The notes beneath the pieces were generated by a model. It did not search any database. It was given only the letters and a program-made list of their open reading frames with translations, and was not told where the DNA came from. The position numbers and the translations under genes are program-made. 64,000 nucleotides of DNA, from positions 62,001-126,000 of the forward strand of contig NZ_JASHJI010000006.1 of the NCBI RefSeq assembly GCF_030733265.1. Reading direction: 5' to 3'. The DNA is from Roseibium sp. MMSF_3412. Its GTDB lineage: Bacteria; Pseudomonadota; Alphaproteobacteria; Rhizobiales; Stappiaceae. Shown one piece after another: positions 43,868 to 52,966 of the stretch (position 1 is its first letter; each line of letters begins with the position of its first letter).

Positions 43868-44947
43868 ATGCTCAATGATCTTCTCAACCAAGCGCAGGAC
43901 AGTTCTCCTGAAAAACGCCACAAGCTGGTTGAACATGTCACTGACCTGTTTGTCACGGGTGCAAACAGTTATCAGACCGAGGAAATCTCGCTTTTCAACG
44001 CCGTGCTGGAACGCATGCTGCCGTCTATGGAAGCTGAACAGAAGCAGACCGTTTCCGAACGGCTGGCCCCGATCGATTCAACATCCCACGCGGTCGCCTA
44101 TGAATTGGCCAGCGACGAGATCGAGATTGCGCGGCCGATGCTGACGACCTCCAAGGCGCTGAAGTCCGAAGATATCCTCCGGCTCGCGAAAACGATGGGA
44201 CAGGGGCACCTGCTCGCCATTTCCAAACGCGACCACCTGGAAGCCAAGGTTACCGACGTGCTGCTTGAGCGCGGTGAAAGCCCGGTCAAACAGTCGGTGG
44301 CGGCGAACTCGGGTGCGGAACTCTCCGACTGGGGCGGGCGCCTGCTTGTGAAGCTGGCCGAGCGGGACGAAAAGATCCGCGACGCGATGATCGAGCGCTC
44401 CGATGTCTCGGAAGACGACTACGAGAAGCTTATCTCGCAGATGCCGTCGCAACAGCAGAGCAAGATCAGGAAGATGCGCGAAGAGAACGAAGAGCTTGTG
44501 CGCTCGCTCTTCCACGAGGCCAGCAAGGTTGTCGCCAGCACCAAGCTGGAGCGCAAGAAGACCCGGATCGATGCAAAGGTCGCTCTGAAGGATATTCGCG
44601 AAGGCCGTGGAGCGCTCGGACAGGCGCTGACGCAGATGGCGCTGTCGAACAATCTTTTCGACATCTGCTTCCTGCTTGCCGAACTGGCGGGGCTGGACCA
44701 GAAATACGTCACCAACGTCATGGTTCGCTACGATGCGACCGGCGTTGCCGTTCTGTGCAAGGCGCTCGGCGTCGACAAGAACGGCTATGTCGCTCTTTGC
44801 CGTGCGCGCGCATCGAACAACAAGCAGCCGCAGACCACCGTTCAGAACTGGATCAACGACTACCAGGAACTGACGGACAAGGATGCAAGGCGTCTGCTGT
44901 CATTCATGAAGGTTCGACTGAGCACACTGGAAGAACAGGCAGCCTGA
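43868..44947 (+). CDS. DUF2336-family protein, copy 2
   Basis: A 359-aa paralogue of the preceding gene. Matching blocks are LLNQAQDSSPEKRHKLVEHVT with LLQLAKDSSSEKKNALAEHVT, GQGHLLAISKRDHLEAKVTD with DQGHLLAMAKRDHISKKVTQ, and KYVTNVMVRYDATGVAVLCKALG with KYVHNLMVRFDATGIASVCRACG. It has about 25 extra residues in the middle (RDAMIERSDVSEDDYEKLI). The ATG at 43868 is chosen because it aligns with the start of copy 1; an ATG five codons earlier is possible. The 252-bp gap before it shows no gene. Confidence 0.8.
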   Translation: MLNDLLNQAQDSSPEKRHKLVEHVTDLFVTGANSYQTEEISLFNAVLERMLPSMEAEQKQTVSERLAPIDSTSHAVAYELASDEIEIARPMLTTSKALKSEDILRLAKTMGQGHLLAISKRDHLEAKVTDVLLERGESPVKQSVAANSGAELSDWGGRLLVKLAERDEKIRDAMIERSDVSEDDYEKLISQMPSQQQSKIRKMREENEELVRSLFHEASKVVASTKLERKKTRIDAKVALKDIREGRGALGQALTQMALSNNLFDICFLLAELAGLDQKYVTNVMVRYDATGVAVLCKALGVDKNGYVALCRARASNNKQPQTTVQNWINDYQELTDKDARRLLSFMKVRLSTLEEQAA

Positions 44948-44977
44948 CCCGGCCGCCTGCACTTGCTTGTCCAGTTC

Positions 44978-46219
44978 TCATCCTGATGCGGCTTCCCGCG
45001 TGACAACGGCGGCACCGTGCTCGAGCGTGCGGTGAACGGGGCACTTGTCGGCAATCTCGAGCATGCGCTGCCGGGTCGCGTCGTCCAGCTCGCCTTCCAG
45101 GGTAATCAGCCGCTCGAAACGGTCGATCTTGCCGCCCTTTTCCTTGATTTCTTCTGAACAATCTTCGCAATCGGCCGCGTGCACCTTGTTGTGCAGAACC
45201 TGCGTACCGATCCGGTCAACTTTCAGTCCCTTGCGGTCCGCATACATACGCAGCGTCATGACGGTGCAGGCCCCGAGCGCGGCCGACAGAAAGTCATAAG
45301 GCGACGGCCCGCTATCAAAACCGCCATAGCTGACGGGCTCGTCCGCGATCATCCGATGCTGGCCGGAAGCAACCATTGCCTGGAACTTGCCCTGGCCGGT
45401 CTCCACGACGTCAACACCTTCCTTCGCCGCCTCCGCGGGTTGCGACCGCTCTTCCCTGTCCAGATATCCGCTGGCCCAGCCGGCAATCACTCGTGCCGCA
45501 TAGGCAGCGTCTTCGCTGCGCGTCAACAGATGATCCGCCTTGTCGAGCGACACAAAACTCTTCGGATGTTTCGCAGCCACAAAAATGTCCGTGGCGTTCT
45601 GGATGCCGACCGTGTCGTCGAGCGGCGCATGCATGACCAGAAGCGCCTTGCCCAACCCTGCGGTTCTTTCCTTTACGGTCTGCGCCTCAAGGTCCTCCAG
45701 GAATTCCCTGCGGATCGTGAATGAGCGTCCCGCGAGGTCAACACTCCCGGACCCCTTTTCGCGGATCTCCTCCACCGAGCCCTTGAAATTGTGAATGACA
45801 TGATCTGCATCCGAGGGTGCGCCGATGGTCACGACCGCCCGCACTTCCGGAATGTCCGCTGCAACCGCCAAGACCGCCGCGCCCCCCAGAGAATGGCCGA
45901 TCAGAAGCTGAGGTGCCTCGTAATTGGTTCGCAGGAAGTCGGCTGCCAGCTTGAGGTCGTCGACATTGGACGAGAACCCCGTCGAGGAGAAATCACCGCC
46001 GCTGCCGCCCAGACCCGTGAAATCAAACCGCAGAACCGCAATGCCCTCGGCGCTGAGCGCACCGGCGATATGGCGGGCGGCCGGTATGTCTTTTGAACAG
46101 GTGAAGCAATGGGCAAACAGCGCGAAAGCCCGGATCTTCCCAGCCGGGAGGTCAAGTCGTGCCGCAAGTTTTGCGCCATGGGCGCCATCGAATTCCAGTC
46201 GCAACGGTCTGTTTGCCAT
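44978..46219 (-). CDS. Bifunctional alpha/beta hydrolase-OsmC fusion protein
   Basis: A 413-aa fusion. The first 250 residues are an alpha/beta hydrolase with nucleophile elbow GHSLGG, a catalytic Asp in HAPLDDTV and a His in KADHLL. The last 140 are an OsmC/Ohr-like domain with the two redox Cys in LGACTVMTL and DKCPVHRTL. OsmC proteins reduce organic peroxides with lipoyl or thiol partners. The fusion is a known domain pair in proteobacteria. GGAGGG precedes the ATG. It is convergent with the DUF2336 pair and probably serves in peroxide or ester detoxification. Confidence 0.9.
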   Translation of the reverse strand: MANRPLRLEFDGAHGAKLAARLDLPAGKIRAFALFAHCFTCSKDIPAARHIAGALSAEGIAVLRFDFTGLGGSGGDFSSTGFSSNVDDLKLAADFLRTNYEAPQLLIGHSLGGAAVLAVAADIPEVRAVVTIGAPSDADHVIHNFKGSVEEIREKGSGSVDLAGRSFTIRREFLEDLEAQTVKERTAGLGKALLVMHAPLDDTVGIQNATDIFVAAKHPKSFVSLDKADHLLTRSEDAAYAARVIAGWASGYLDREERSQPAEAAKEGVDVVETGQGKFQAMVASGQHRMIADEPVSYGGFDSGPSPYDFLSAALGACTVMTLRMYADRKGLKVDRIGTQVLHNKVHAADCEDCSEEIKEKGGKIDRFERLITLEGELDDATRQRMLEIADKCPVHRTLEHGAAVVTREAASG

Positions 46220-46306
46220 TGTTCAACCCTCCAGCGTTTCATCGCGCCTGAGGTAAGCATGAACCCTTGCCATGCAAGTCACGGCTTGGTGTGGCCCCTG
46301 TGAAGA

Positions 46307-46330
46307 CCTCCCGCCGCATTCCACGGGAGG
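46307..46330 (-). terminator. Stem-loop after the dipeptide-type ABC operon
   Basis: CCTCCCG (46307-46313) pairs with CGGGAGG (46324-46330), with a 10-base loop, followed on the minus strand by TCTTC. It starts 13 bp after the last ABC gene, in the direction of transcription, and lies before the OsmC fusion gene. The T-run is weak, so termination is likely but not certain. Confidence 0.45.
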
Positions 46331-46342
46331 ACACCCAGCGCC

Positions 46343-47119
46343 TCAGGCGAATTCCTTGAACGTTTCAAGCGCGGCCCGGTCGTACCCCTGTGACGCCGTC
46401 CAGAGCTGGCGCGTGTAGTCGTGTTGGACATCTCCGGAGCGCATTTGCTCTTCGCTCATTTCCTCGACGACCTCGCCGCGATTCATGACGGCGATCCGGC
46501 TGCAAAGGTGTCCAACAACGGCAAGATCGTGGCTCACCATGATGTAGGTGAGCCCGTGTGTCTTGCGCAGCGCCGACAACAGATTGAGAATTTCGGCCTG
46601 CACCGACACATCAAGCGCACTGGTCGGTTCATCAAGGAGGATCACTCTCGGTTCGAGGATCAATGCGCGGGCGATGGCCACACGCTGACGCTGGCCGCCG
46701 GAGAGCTGATGCGGATACCGAAACCGGAATTCCGGTCCAAGCCCCACTTCCTTCAGAATTTTCAGGACACGGTCTTCGCGGTTCTTGAGCCCATGGATGA
46801 TCAACGGTTCGCTGAGCGTATCGTCGACGGTTCTGCGCGGATGAAGCGATCCGTACGGATCCTGAAACACCATCTGCATATGCTTGCGGGAAGACACGGA
46901 CCTTTTGGCCTTGAGCGGTTCACCAGCGATCCGGATCGTGCCGGTCCAGTGGGAATAGATCCCGACCATCGCGCGCAAAACGGTAGATTTTCCGGAACCC
47001 GATTCGCCGACGATGCCATAACTCTCGCCTTCGGCAACCTGCAGATTGACGTTCTTGACGGCTGCGATCTGGGACTTTCCCGAGCCGAACACGATGCCCA
47101 GGTTCTCAATGTCAATCAT
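46343..47119 (-). CDS. Dipeptide-type ABC transporter ATP-binding protein (DppF class)
   Basis: A 258-aa ATPase with intact Walker A (GESGSGKS), signature (LSGGQRQRVAIARA) and Walker B (VILLDEPTSALD). It is short at the C-terminus compared with DppF and lacks most of the oligopeptide extension. The ATG at 47119 overlaps the stop of the preceding ATPase gene (ATGA); a longer frame to 47164 is not supported. It works with the DppD-type partner and two permeases in ATP-driven uptake. Confidence 0.9.
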   Translation of the reverse strand: MIDIENLGIVFGSGKSQIAAVKNVNLQVAEGESYGIVGESGSGKSTVLRAMVGIYSHWTGTIRIAGEPLKAKRSVSSRKHMQMVFQDPYGSLHPRRTVDDTLSEPLIIHGLKNREDRVLKILKEVGLGPEFRFRYPHQLSGGQRQRVAIARALILEPRVILLDEPTSALDVSVQAEILNLLSALRKTHGLTYIMVSHDLAVVGHLCSRIAVMNRGEVVEEMSEEQMRSGDVQHDYTRQLWTASQGYDRAALETFKEFA

Positions 47120-48030
47120 CGCCTGCCCGCCTCCCCTGCGAGGTCCTGTGTCTCGTTGAGCCACGCGGGGTCGCGCTTGAGAACAGGCAGATCATCGTGT
47201 TTGCCATCAAGCCGCGGCAGGCAGTTCAAAAGGCCCTTGGTATAGGGGTGCTGCGCGCGATCCAGATGTTTGGCATCGAGTGTTTCCATGATACGCCCGC
47301 CATACATGACCAGCACGCGATCACAGAAGCTGGAGACAAGATTGAGATCGTGGCTGATCAGTACCAGTCCCATGCCACGCTCGCGCACCATGTCGTCGAG
47401 AAGCGACAGCACCTGCATCTGCACGGTCACGTCAAGCGCGGATGTCGGTTCATCGGCGATCATCACCTTCGGATTGGTGATCAGCATCATCGCTATCATG
47501 ATGCGCTGGCCCATGCCGCCGGACACCTGGTGCGGGTAGAGCGAATAGACTTTCTCAGGTTCGCGGATGCGAACCGTCTCGAGCATTGCAAGTGCCCTTT
47601 TCCTGGCCTCCGGGCGGGAGACGTTTTCATGACGACGGCACGATTCGGCGATCTGGGTGCCGACTGTCAGAACCGGGTTCAGTGAATATTTCGGGTCCTG
47701 CATGATCATGGAAATCTGCGAACCGCGGATGCTGCGCATGGTTTTCGCGCCGGCCTTCATCAGATCCATGCCATCGAACATCATGCGGCTTGCATCAATG
47801 GTTCCGTTGCCGGCGGTCAGGCGCAAGAGGGCGCGGCCGGTCTGGGACTTGCCGGATCCGGATTCACCGACAATCCCGAGCCGCTCGCGTCGGAGATCAA
47901 AGCTCACGCCGCGGACCGCATGGACAGGACCCTTGGGCGTCGAAAACCGGACATGCAGATCGCGCACGGAGATCAGAGGGTCTTCGTTGGGATCGTCTGG
48001 CTGGAAACCGGTCATTTTCATCTCGTTCAC
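47116..48030 (-). CDS. Dipeptide-type ABC transporter ATP-binding protein (DppD class)
   Basis: A 304-aa ATPase. Walker A is GESGSGKS, the signature is VSGGMGQRIMIAMM and Walker B is VMIADEPTSALD; the C-terminal YTKGLLNCLPRLDG is the oligopeptide/dipeptide extension. The GTG at 48030 has GGGAGG upstream and follows the permease stop by two bases. The ORF to 48147 is not used, since it lies within the permease gene. The order binding protein, DppB, DppC, DppD, DppF is the classical one. Confidence 0.9.
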   Translation of the reverse strand: MNEMKMTGFQPDDPNEDPLISVRDLHVRFSTPKGPVHAVRGVSFDLRRERLGIVGESGSGKSQTGRALLRLTAGNGTIDASRMMFDGMDLMKAGAKTMRSIRGSQISMIMQDPKYSLNPVLTVGTQIAESCRRHENVSRPEARKRALAMLETVRIREPEKVYSLYPHQVSGGMGQRIMIAMMLITNPKVMIADEPTSALDVTVQMQVLSLLDDMVRERGMGLVLISHDLNLVSSFCDRVLVMYGGRIMETLDAKHLDRAQHPYTKGLLNCLPRLDGKHDDLPVLKRDPAWLNETQDLAGEAGRR

Positions 48031-48032
48031 CG

Positions 48033-48965
48033 TCAGTGCCCTCCCGAACTGCGCGGGTCGAGCACGTCGCGAAGGCCATCGCCGAGCAGGTTGAAGCCAA
48101 GCGAGACGACAAGAATAGCAATACCGGGGATTGTCGGAACCCACCACTGATCAAGAAGGTAGTCCCGGCCGGATGCAATCATGGCGCCCCATTCGGCAAG
48201 CGGCGGCTGCGCGCCTAGGCCGAGGAAGCCGAGCCCTGCCGCCGTCAGGATAATACCGGCCATGTCGAGGGTCAGCCGGACAATCGTCGATGACAAGCAC
48301 ATGGGCATGATATGCGCAAACAGAACCCTGATCCGGGAGGCCCCCATGATTTGCGCGGCCATGATGTATTCGCTGTTGCGCAGGGTCAGCGTTTCGGCCC
48401 GGGCAAGCCGCGCATACGGCGACCAGGTCGTCAGGGCGATGGCGAGAACGGCATTTTCCAGGCCCGGTCCGAGCACGGCAACGAATGCCAGGGCAAGGAT
48501 CAGGCGCGGAAACGCGAGGAAAATGTCGGTGATACGCATCAGCGTGGCATCGACAACACCACCCAGAAGCCCTGCCGTGGTTCCGATGATGAGCCCGATA
48601 GGCATCACGATGATGGACACGAGGAAAATGATGTAAAGCGTGACCCGCGAGCCCCAGACGATGCGCGCAAAGATGTCCCTGCCGAGTTCGTCCGTTCCAA
48701 ACCAATGTTCGGCGCTAGGTGGGGCCAGACGGTTGGCGAGATCCTGTGTCGTGCCGTCCCCGCCCGCAATCAGCGGAGCGAACAGCGCCACAAGGCAAAG
48801 GAACAGCACGATTGCCAGCCCAAGCATCGCGATCGGATTGGAGCGGAATGCCATCCAGCCGATATAGACGCGCTGGCACTTTGCCTGGAATGCGTTTTTC
48901 GGCGAATCCGCCAGGAGCCAGGATGTCGAGCCGGATTTCTGTTCAAGCGCGGTTTCGGACATCAT
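48033..48965 (-). CDS. Dipeptide-type ABC transporter permease (DppC class)
   Basis: A 310-aa inner-membrane permease with an N-terminal cytoplasmic tail, LIAGGDGTTQDLANRLAPPSAEHWFGTDELGRD (the conserved DppC entry motif) and the EAA loop (EYIMAAQIMGASRIRVLFAHIMP). The ATG at 48965 overlaps the preceding permease gene (ATGA) and has GAGGG upstream. The longer frame to 49391 is antisense-like noise. This DppC lacks the insertion seen in the other transporter of the window. Confidence 0.9.
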   Translation of the reverse strand: MMSETALEQKSGSTSWLLADSPKNAFQAKCQRVYIGWMAFRSNPIAMLGLAIVLFLCLVALFAPLIAGGDGTTQDLANRLAPPSAEHWFGTDELGRDIFARIVWGSRVTLYIIFLVSIIVMPIGLIIGTTAGLLGGVVDATLMRITDIFLAFPRLILALAFVAVLGPGLENAVLAIALTTWSPYARLARAETLTLRNSEYIMAAQIMGASRIRVLFAHIMPMCLSSTIVRLTLDMAGIILTAAGLGFLGLGAQPPLAEWGAMIASGRDYLLDQWWVPTIPGIAILVVSLGFNLLGDGLRDVLDPRSSGGH

Positions 48966-50023
48966 TTCGCCCTCGGGTCGACGATCCGGTAGAGCATATC
49001 GGACAGCATGTTGATGAAGACAAACGAGATCCCGACGACCAGCGTGCCGCCGATCACGGCGTTCATGTCGGCGTTGAACAGGGAGTTGGTGATGTATTGG
49101 CCGATACCGGGCCATGCAAAGACGGTTTCCGTCAGCACCGACCCTTCCAGAAGACTGGCATAGGTGAGGCCGATGATCGTGATCAGCTGCACGAGAACGT
49201 TCCGGAACGCGTGATACCAGATGACGGTCCCCTCGCGCAGGCCCTTGACCCGGGCAGTCAGGACATATTCCTGATTGAGCTGATCCAGCATGAAGGAGCG
49301 CGTCATGCGGGCGATATAGGCGAGTGAATAAATGGCAAGCATGGAGGCCGGCAGGATCACATGCGACAGGGCGTTGTGAAAGACATCCCACTCTCCGGCA
49401 ATCGCGGCGTCGATCATGATGACGCCCGTGACCGGATCAACGATCCCGTCATAGAAAAAATCAATCCGCCCCGGTCCGGCGACCCAGTCCAGCTTAGCGT
49501 AGAAGATCAGCAGAGCGACCATGCCGAGCCAGAAAATCGGGATGGAATGTCCCAAAAGCCCGACAACGCGGACGAAGTGATCGATCAGGGTTCCCTGGCG
49601 AACAGCCGCCAGGACACCGGCCGGAACGCCTATGATCACCCCAACGACTGTCGCGATGGTCGCCAGTTCCAGCGTTGCGGGGAAGAAACGCTTGATGTCC
49701 TCGATCACCGGCTGCCCGGTCATCACCGAACTTCCGAAATCGCCACGCAGGATGTCGCCCAGAAAGATCAGGTATTGCTGCCATATCGGCTTGTCGAGGC
49801 CGAGCTGCAGATACATCGCATCATAAACCTCTTTCGAAGCCCGGTCGCCGACGATGGCGACAACGGGATCGTTGGGCATGATGCGGCCGATGATGAAGGT
49901 GATTGCGGTCAGACCTATGAAGGTCAGGAGCAGCATGAAGATGCCGCCACCAATCTTTTTTGCCACGCCCAGATACGGCTTGAAGTCCACCGTGGAGCGC
50001 TGCATTGCGGAACTGTCGCTCAT
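48962..50023 (-). CDS. Dipeptide-type ABC transporter permease (DppB class)
   Basis: A 353-aa permease with six membrane segments; GLTAITFIIGRIMPNDPV and LGLDKPIWQQYLIFLGD are DppB hallmarks and the EAA loop is EYVLTARVKGLREGTVIWYHAFRN. ATG at 50023 is preferred to a GTG twelve codons earlier that lies next to a stem-loop. Two hairpins stand between it and the binding-protein gene. Uptake of a short peptide or related compound is inferred from the family. Confidence 0.9.
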   Translation of the reverse strand: MSDSSAMQRSTVDFKPYLGVAKKIGGGIFMLLLTFIGLTAITFIIGRIMPNDPVVAIVGDRASKEVYDAMYLQLGLDKPIWQQYLIFLGDILRGDFGSSVMTGQPVIEDIKRFFPATLELATIATVVGVIIGVPAGVLAAVRQGTLIDHFVRVVGLLGHSIPIFWLGMVALLIFYAKLDWVAGPGRIDFFYDGIVDPVTGVIMIDAAIAGEWDVFHNALSHVILPASMLAIYSLAYIARMTRSFMLDQLNQEYVLTARVKGLREGTVIWYHAFRNVLVQLITIIGLTYASLLEGSVLTETVFAWPGIGQYITNSLFNADMNAVIGGTLVVGISFVFINMLSDMLYRIVDPRAK

Positions 50024-50065
50024 TGAGAACGAAACCCCCGGTTGTTCCTGCTTGTCCACACGAAG

Positions 50066-50147
50066 CCGCGCTTCCTCATCGGATAGATGCGGAAGCGCGG
50101 TTCATCCCGAATAAAGCTGGCTGCGCGGGTCCGGTGACCTGCGCAGC
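50066..50147 (-). other. Two intergenic stem-loops between binding-protein and permease genes
   Basis: First hairpin: CCGCGCTTCC (50066-50075) with GGAAGCGCGG (50091-50100), ten perfect pairs. Second: GCTGCGC (50120-50126) with GCGCAGC (50141-50147), with extra wobble pairs below. Such elements commonly stabilise the binding-protein mRNA and reduce read-through into permease genes. That role is inferred here. Confidence 0.5.
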
Positions 50148-50160
50148 TGGCCAATACAGC

Positions 50161-51765
50161 TTATTTTGTAACGGTCTTGTAGAAGGCCTGGTCCGATGTC
50201 ACGCCGTTGACGAAGCCGTCGACATTGGCCCGTTTTCCATAGGTGCCGATTGCCTGGAACATGATCGTGAAGGGAGAGTCCTCCTGAACCATCTTCTGCA
50301 GCTTGGCATAGATTTCCTCACGCACTTCCGGGTCGGATTCCGCAGCCGCCTGATCGGTCAGTTCCGTCAGACCGTCTGCCGGCCAGGCGTTGCGCCAGGT
50401 GAGTTTGCCGGTCAGCTTGGCTTCGAAGTCATTGTTCGGATTGTGGGCGAACGCGTCGGCGTTGGAATGCGGATCGGAATAGTCCGGACCCCAGCGTGCG
50501 ACAATCAGCTCATGCTTGCGCGCACGGTATTTCGGCCAGAGCGTTGCACCGTCCGACAGGATGATTTCGGAATCGATGCCCAACTCCTTCAGGCTGGCCT
50601 GCACGCTCTGGGCCACTTCGGTGAAGGGCGACTTGTTGAGCGTGTCAATGGTGATCTTGGTATCGCCATCGAGGCCGGCATCGGCAATCAGCGCCTTGGC
50701 CTTGTCCATGTTGTAGCTGTAAGGCGTATCCGTTGCGGCGGCCCACATGCCGGACGGCCAGAAGTTCTGGTGGATCTTGTACTGACCATCGAGGAACGAG
50801 CCGACCATGCCGTCATAGTCAACCATGTATTTCAGCGCCTCGCGGACCTCCGGCTTGGACAGGACCGGATGATCCATGTTGCTCGCCAGATACATCAGAT
50901 ATCCCTTGGGATAGCTTTCCGCCGAAACGTCCGCATTTCCGGACAGGCCCTTCAACTGGTCAGCGGTCAGTTCCATCGCCGCGTCGACATCGCCCTTTTC
51001 AAGAAGCAGACGCTGCGCGGACGGTTCCGCGACATGGCGGATCACGACGCGGTTCATGGCCGGTTTGCCCTGGCGATAATCGTCAAAGGCTTCCAGCATG
51101 ACGACCTCGTTGGCCTTCCAGGTTTTCAGCTTGTAAGGGCCGGAGCCTGCAGAATTGTCTTTCAGCCAGGCATAACCCATGTCGCCATCGACTTCGTGGC
51201 TCTGCACTTCCTTCATGTCGACGATGGAGGCAACGCTGGAAGACAAGAGGTTCAAAACAAGCGCAGGCGAAAGATCGGCAAGGATATTGATCTCGACCGT
51301 GCTGTCGTCAACGGCCACCACGGCTTCATCAACGTTGTCGGCCGTCCAGCCGATCTGCTTGATAATGAAGGCCGGTGTCTTGTCCAGCTTGACCGCGCGG
51401 CTTAGCGAATAGGCCACATCGGCGGCGGTCACAGGATTTCCGGAATGGAATGTCAGTCCGGGGCGCAGCTTGACGGTGATTTTCTTGCCGTCGTCGGAAA
51501 ACTCGTAGGATTCCGCAATGCCGCCGACAAGCTTGGTCAGGTCGTCCGGCTCGAACAGGAACAGGCGCTCATAGATGTTGGCGACGATCCGGCTTCCGGT
51601 GAATTCAAAGCACTCGGCAGGATCAAGCGTGATGGCGTCAGCGGTGTTTCGTGCAATCACGAAAGTGTCGGCCGGTGTTGCGGCAATCACCGGAAAGGCG
51701 ACCGATGTCGCAAGCAATGCTGCGAGTGAAAGACTTTTCAATGGCGTTGTGATGTTCACGATCAT
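50161..51765 (-). CDS. Dipeptide-type ABC transporter substrate-binding protein (DppA-like)
   Basis: A 534-aa periplasmic family 5 binding protein with a signal peptide (LKSLSLAALLATSVAFPVIAA). ARNTADAITLDPAECFEFTGSRIVANIYERLF and PGLTFHSGNPVTAADVAYSLSRAVKL are the typical family blocks. The ATG at 51765 lies only one base after AGGGGG, so the GTG two codons later (51759) may be the real start. It is the first gene of the operon and divergent from a LysR gene. Substrate unknown. Confidence 0.9.
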   Translation of the reverse strand: MIVNITTPLKSLSLAALLATSVAFPVIAATPADTFVIARNTADAITLDPAECFEFTGSRIVANIYERLFLFEPDDLTKLVGGIAESYEFSDDGKKITVKLRPGLTFHSGNPVTAADVAYSLSRAVKLDKTPAFIIKQIGWTADNVDEAVVAVDDSTVEINILADLSPALVLNLLSSSVASIVDMKEVQSHEVDGDMGYAWLKDNSAGSGPYKLKTWKANEVVMLEAFDDYRQGKPAMNRVVIRHVAEPSAQRLLLEKGDVDAAMELTADQLKGLSGNADVSAESYPKGYLMYLASNMDHPVLSKPEVREALKYMVDYDGMVGSFLDGQYKIHQNFWPSGMWAAATDTPYSYNMDKAKALIADAGLDGDTKITIDTLNKSPFTEVAQSVQASLKELGIDSEIILSDGATLWPKYRARKHELIVARWGPDYSDPHSNADAFAHNPNNDFEAKLTGKLTWRNAWPADGLTELTDQAAAESDPEVREEIYAKLQKMVQEDSPFTIMFQAIGTYGKRANVDGFVNGVTSDQAFYKTVTK

Positions 51766-51908
51766 TCCCCCTCTGGAACAAAACGAATGGGATGGAGCCG
51801 GAAGATCCCGGCGGGATCGTGTGCGGTTACGCTTCTTGGGTCGAGCGCGGTTCCCACACCTGAACCAGAAGCTTAAACCGGCTGGTTGAATTCAACCAAG
51901 AGTCTTGT

Positions 51909-51925
51909 TATGCAAATTTTGCATA
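51909..51925. promoter_or_regulatory. Perfect 17-bp palindrome between LysR and ABC genes
   Basis: TATGCAAA-T-TTTGCATA, two perfect 8-bp arms around one central base. It contains the T-N11-A spacing of LysR binding sites (T51911 to A51923). It lies 50 bp upstream of the regulator start chosen here and 144 bp upstream of the binding-protein start. It is a strong candidate operator for the adjacent LysR protein. Confidence 0.55.
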
Positions 51926-51974
51926 GTTTTTCATGCTGCTCACTTATTCGGCAGTTCCCAAGAGGTATGATGCG

Positions 51975-52919
51975 GTGGACACCAACTGGCTGGCTGATTT
52001 TCTGGTCCTGAGCAATCGTGGAAATTTCTCCCAGGCCGCAGACGAGAGACACATCACCCAATCGGCCTTCAGCCGCAGGATCAAGGCGCTCGAGACCTGG
52101 CTTGGAACCGAATTGTTCGACAGGAGCAGCTACCCGGTCACACTGACTGCCGAGGGGCAGATCTTTCACGCGACAGCGCAAAATGTACTCAGGGAACTGG
52201 AACTCAACCGGGTCGAGTTTCAACGGCGCAATTCCGGGACAACACCTGATATCCGTCTGGCGGCGTCAACCTCCCTCGCCCTCAGTTTCGTTCCGGAATG
52301 GCTGCAGCAGATCAAGGACGCCTGCGGTGCTTTTTCGGTTTCCCTCGACACGTATGACTTTTACGAAATGATCGAACTGCTCGGCGACCGGAAGATGGAT
52401 CTGGTGGTGCTTTATTCTAAGCCAGAGGTGCCTGCATTTTTTGAGCATCAGGCCTTTGAATCCATCAAACTGGGCGACGACACTATGCATCTTTGTACTG
52501 CCCTTGATGCAGAAGGCCAGCCGGCCTTCGATGTCGACAACCCGCCCAGAAGCGGCCTGGAATATATCGGCTACGGTCAGACCGGGTATTTTTCGAAGGT
52601 CGAGGATCTGCTCTTTTCGACCATGACCGCCCAGGACCCGCAATTCGTCTGCACGTCGCAAAGCGGAACCTGCGAATTCATGAAACGGCTCGCCCTGATG
52701 GATCAGAAAATGATCTGGCTTCCGGCCTGCAGCGCTTATGAAGGCGTCAAAACAGGTCAATTCGCGCTGGCGGGCAATGGCAAGTACGATACGAACCTGG
52801 ACATCTGGGTCTACAGGAACCGGGAAACGACCTCTGCACTTGTCGAAACGATCTGGACCCATCTCAAGACCGATCCGTGCACAAGTCACCTTGAACGGTT
52901 TCGCCTCAGTCAGAGCTGA
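51975..52919 (+). CDS. LysR-family transcriptional regulator of the ABC operon
   Basis: A 314-aa LysR-type regulator. The winged helix is clear (NWLADFLVLSNRGNFSQAADERHITQSAFSRRIKALETWLG), followed by a substrate-binding effector domain. The GTG at 51975 is chosen because AGAGG precedes it and LysR proteins of this group begin with a similar DTNWL segment; the ATG at 51933 has no ribosome site and lies next to the palindrome. Being divergent from the dipeptide-type ABC operon, it probably controls it in response to the imported compound. Confidence 0.88.
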   Translation: MDTNWLADFLVLSNRGNFSQAADERHITQSAFSRRIKALETWLGTELFDRSSYPVTLTAEGQIFHATAQNVLRELELNRVEFQRRNSGTTPDIRLAASTSLALSFVPEWLQQIKDACGAFSVSLDTYDFYEMIELLGDRKMDLVVLYSKPEVPAFFEHQAFESIKLGDDTMHLCTALDAEGQPAFDVDNPPRSGLEYIGYGQTGYFSKVEDLLFSTMTAQDPQFVCTSQSGTCEFMKRLALMDQKMIWLPACSAYEGVKTGQFALAGNGKYDTNLDIWVYRNRETTSALVETIWTHLKTDPCTSHLERFRLSQS

Positions 52920-52966
52920 ACGCTGCCTGAAACCTGACGCCATCTGAGACCGAGCGGTGTCCCGGG

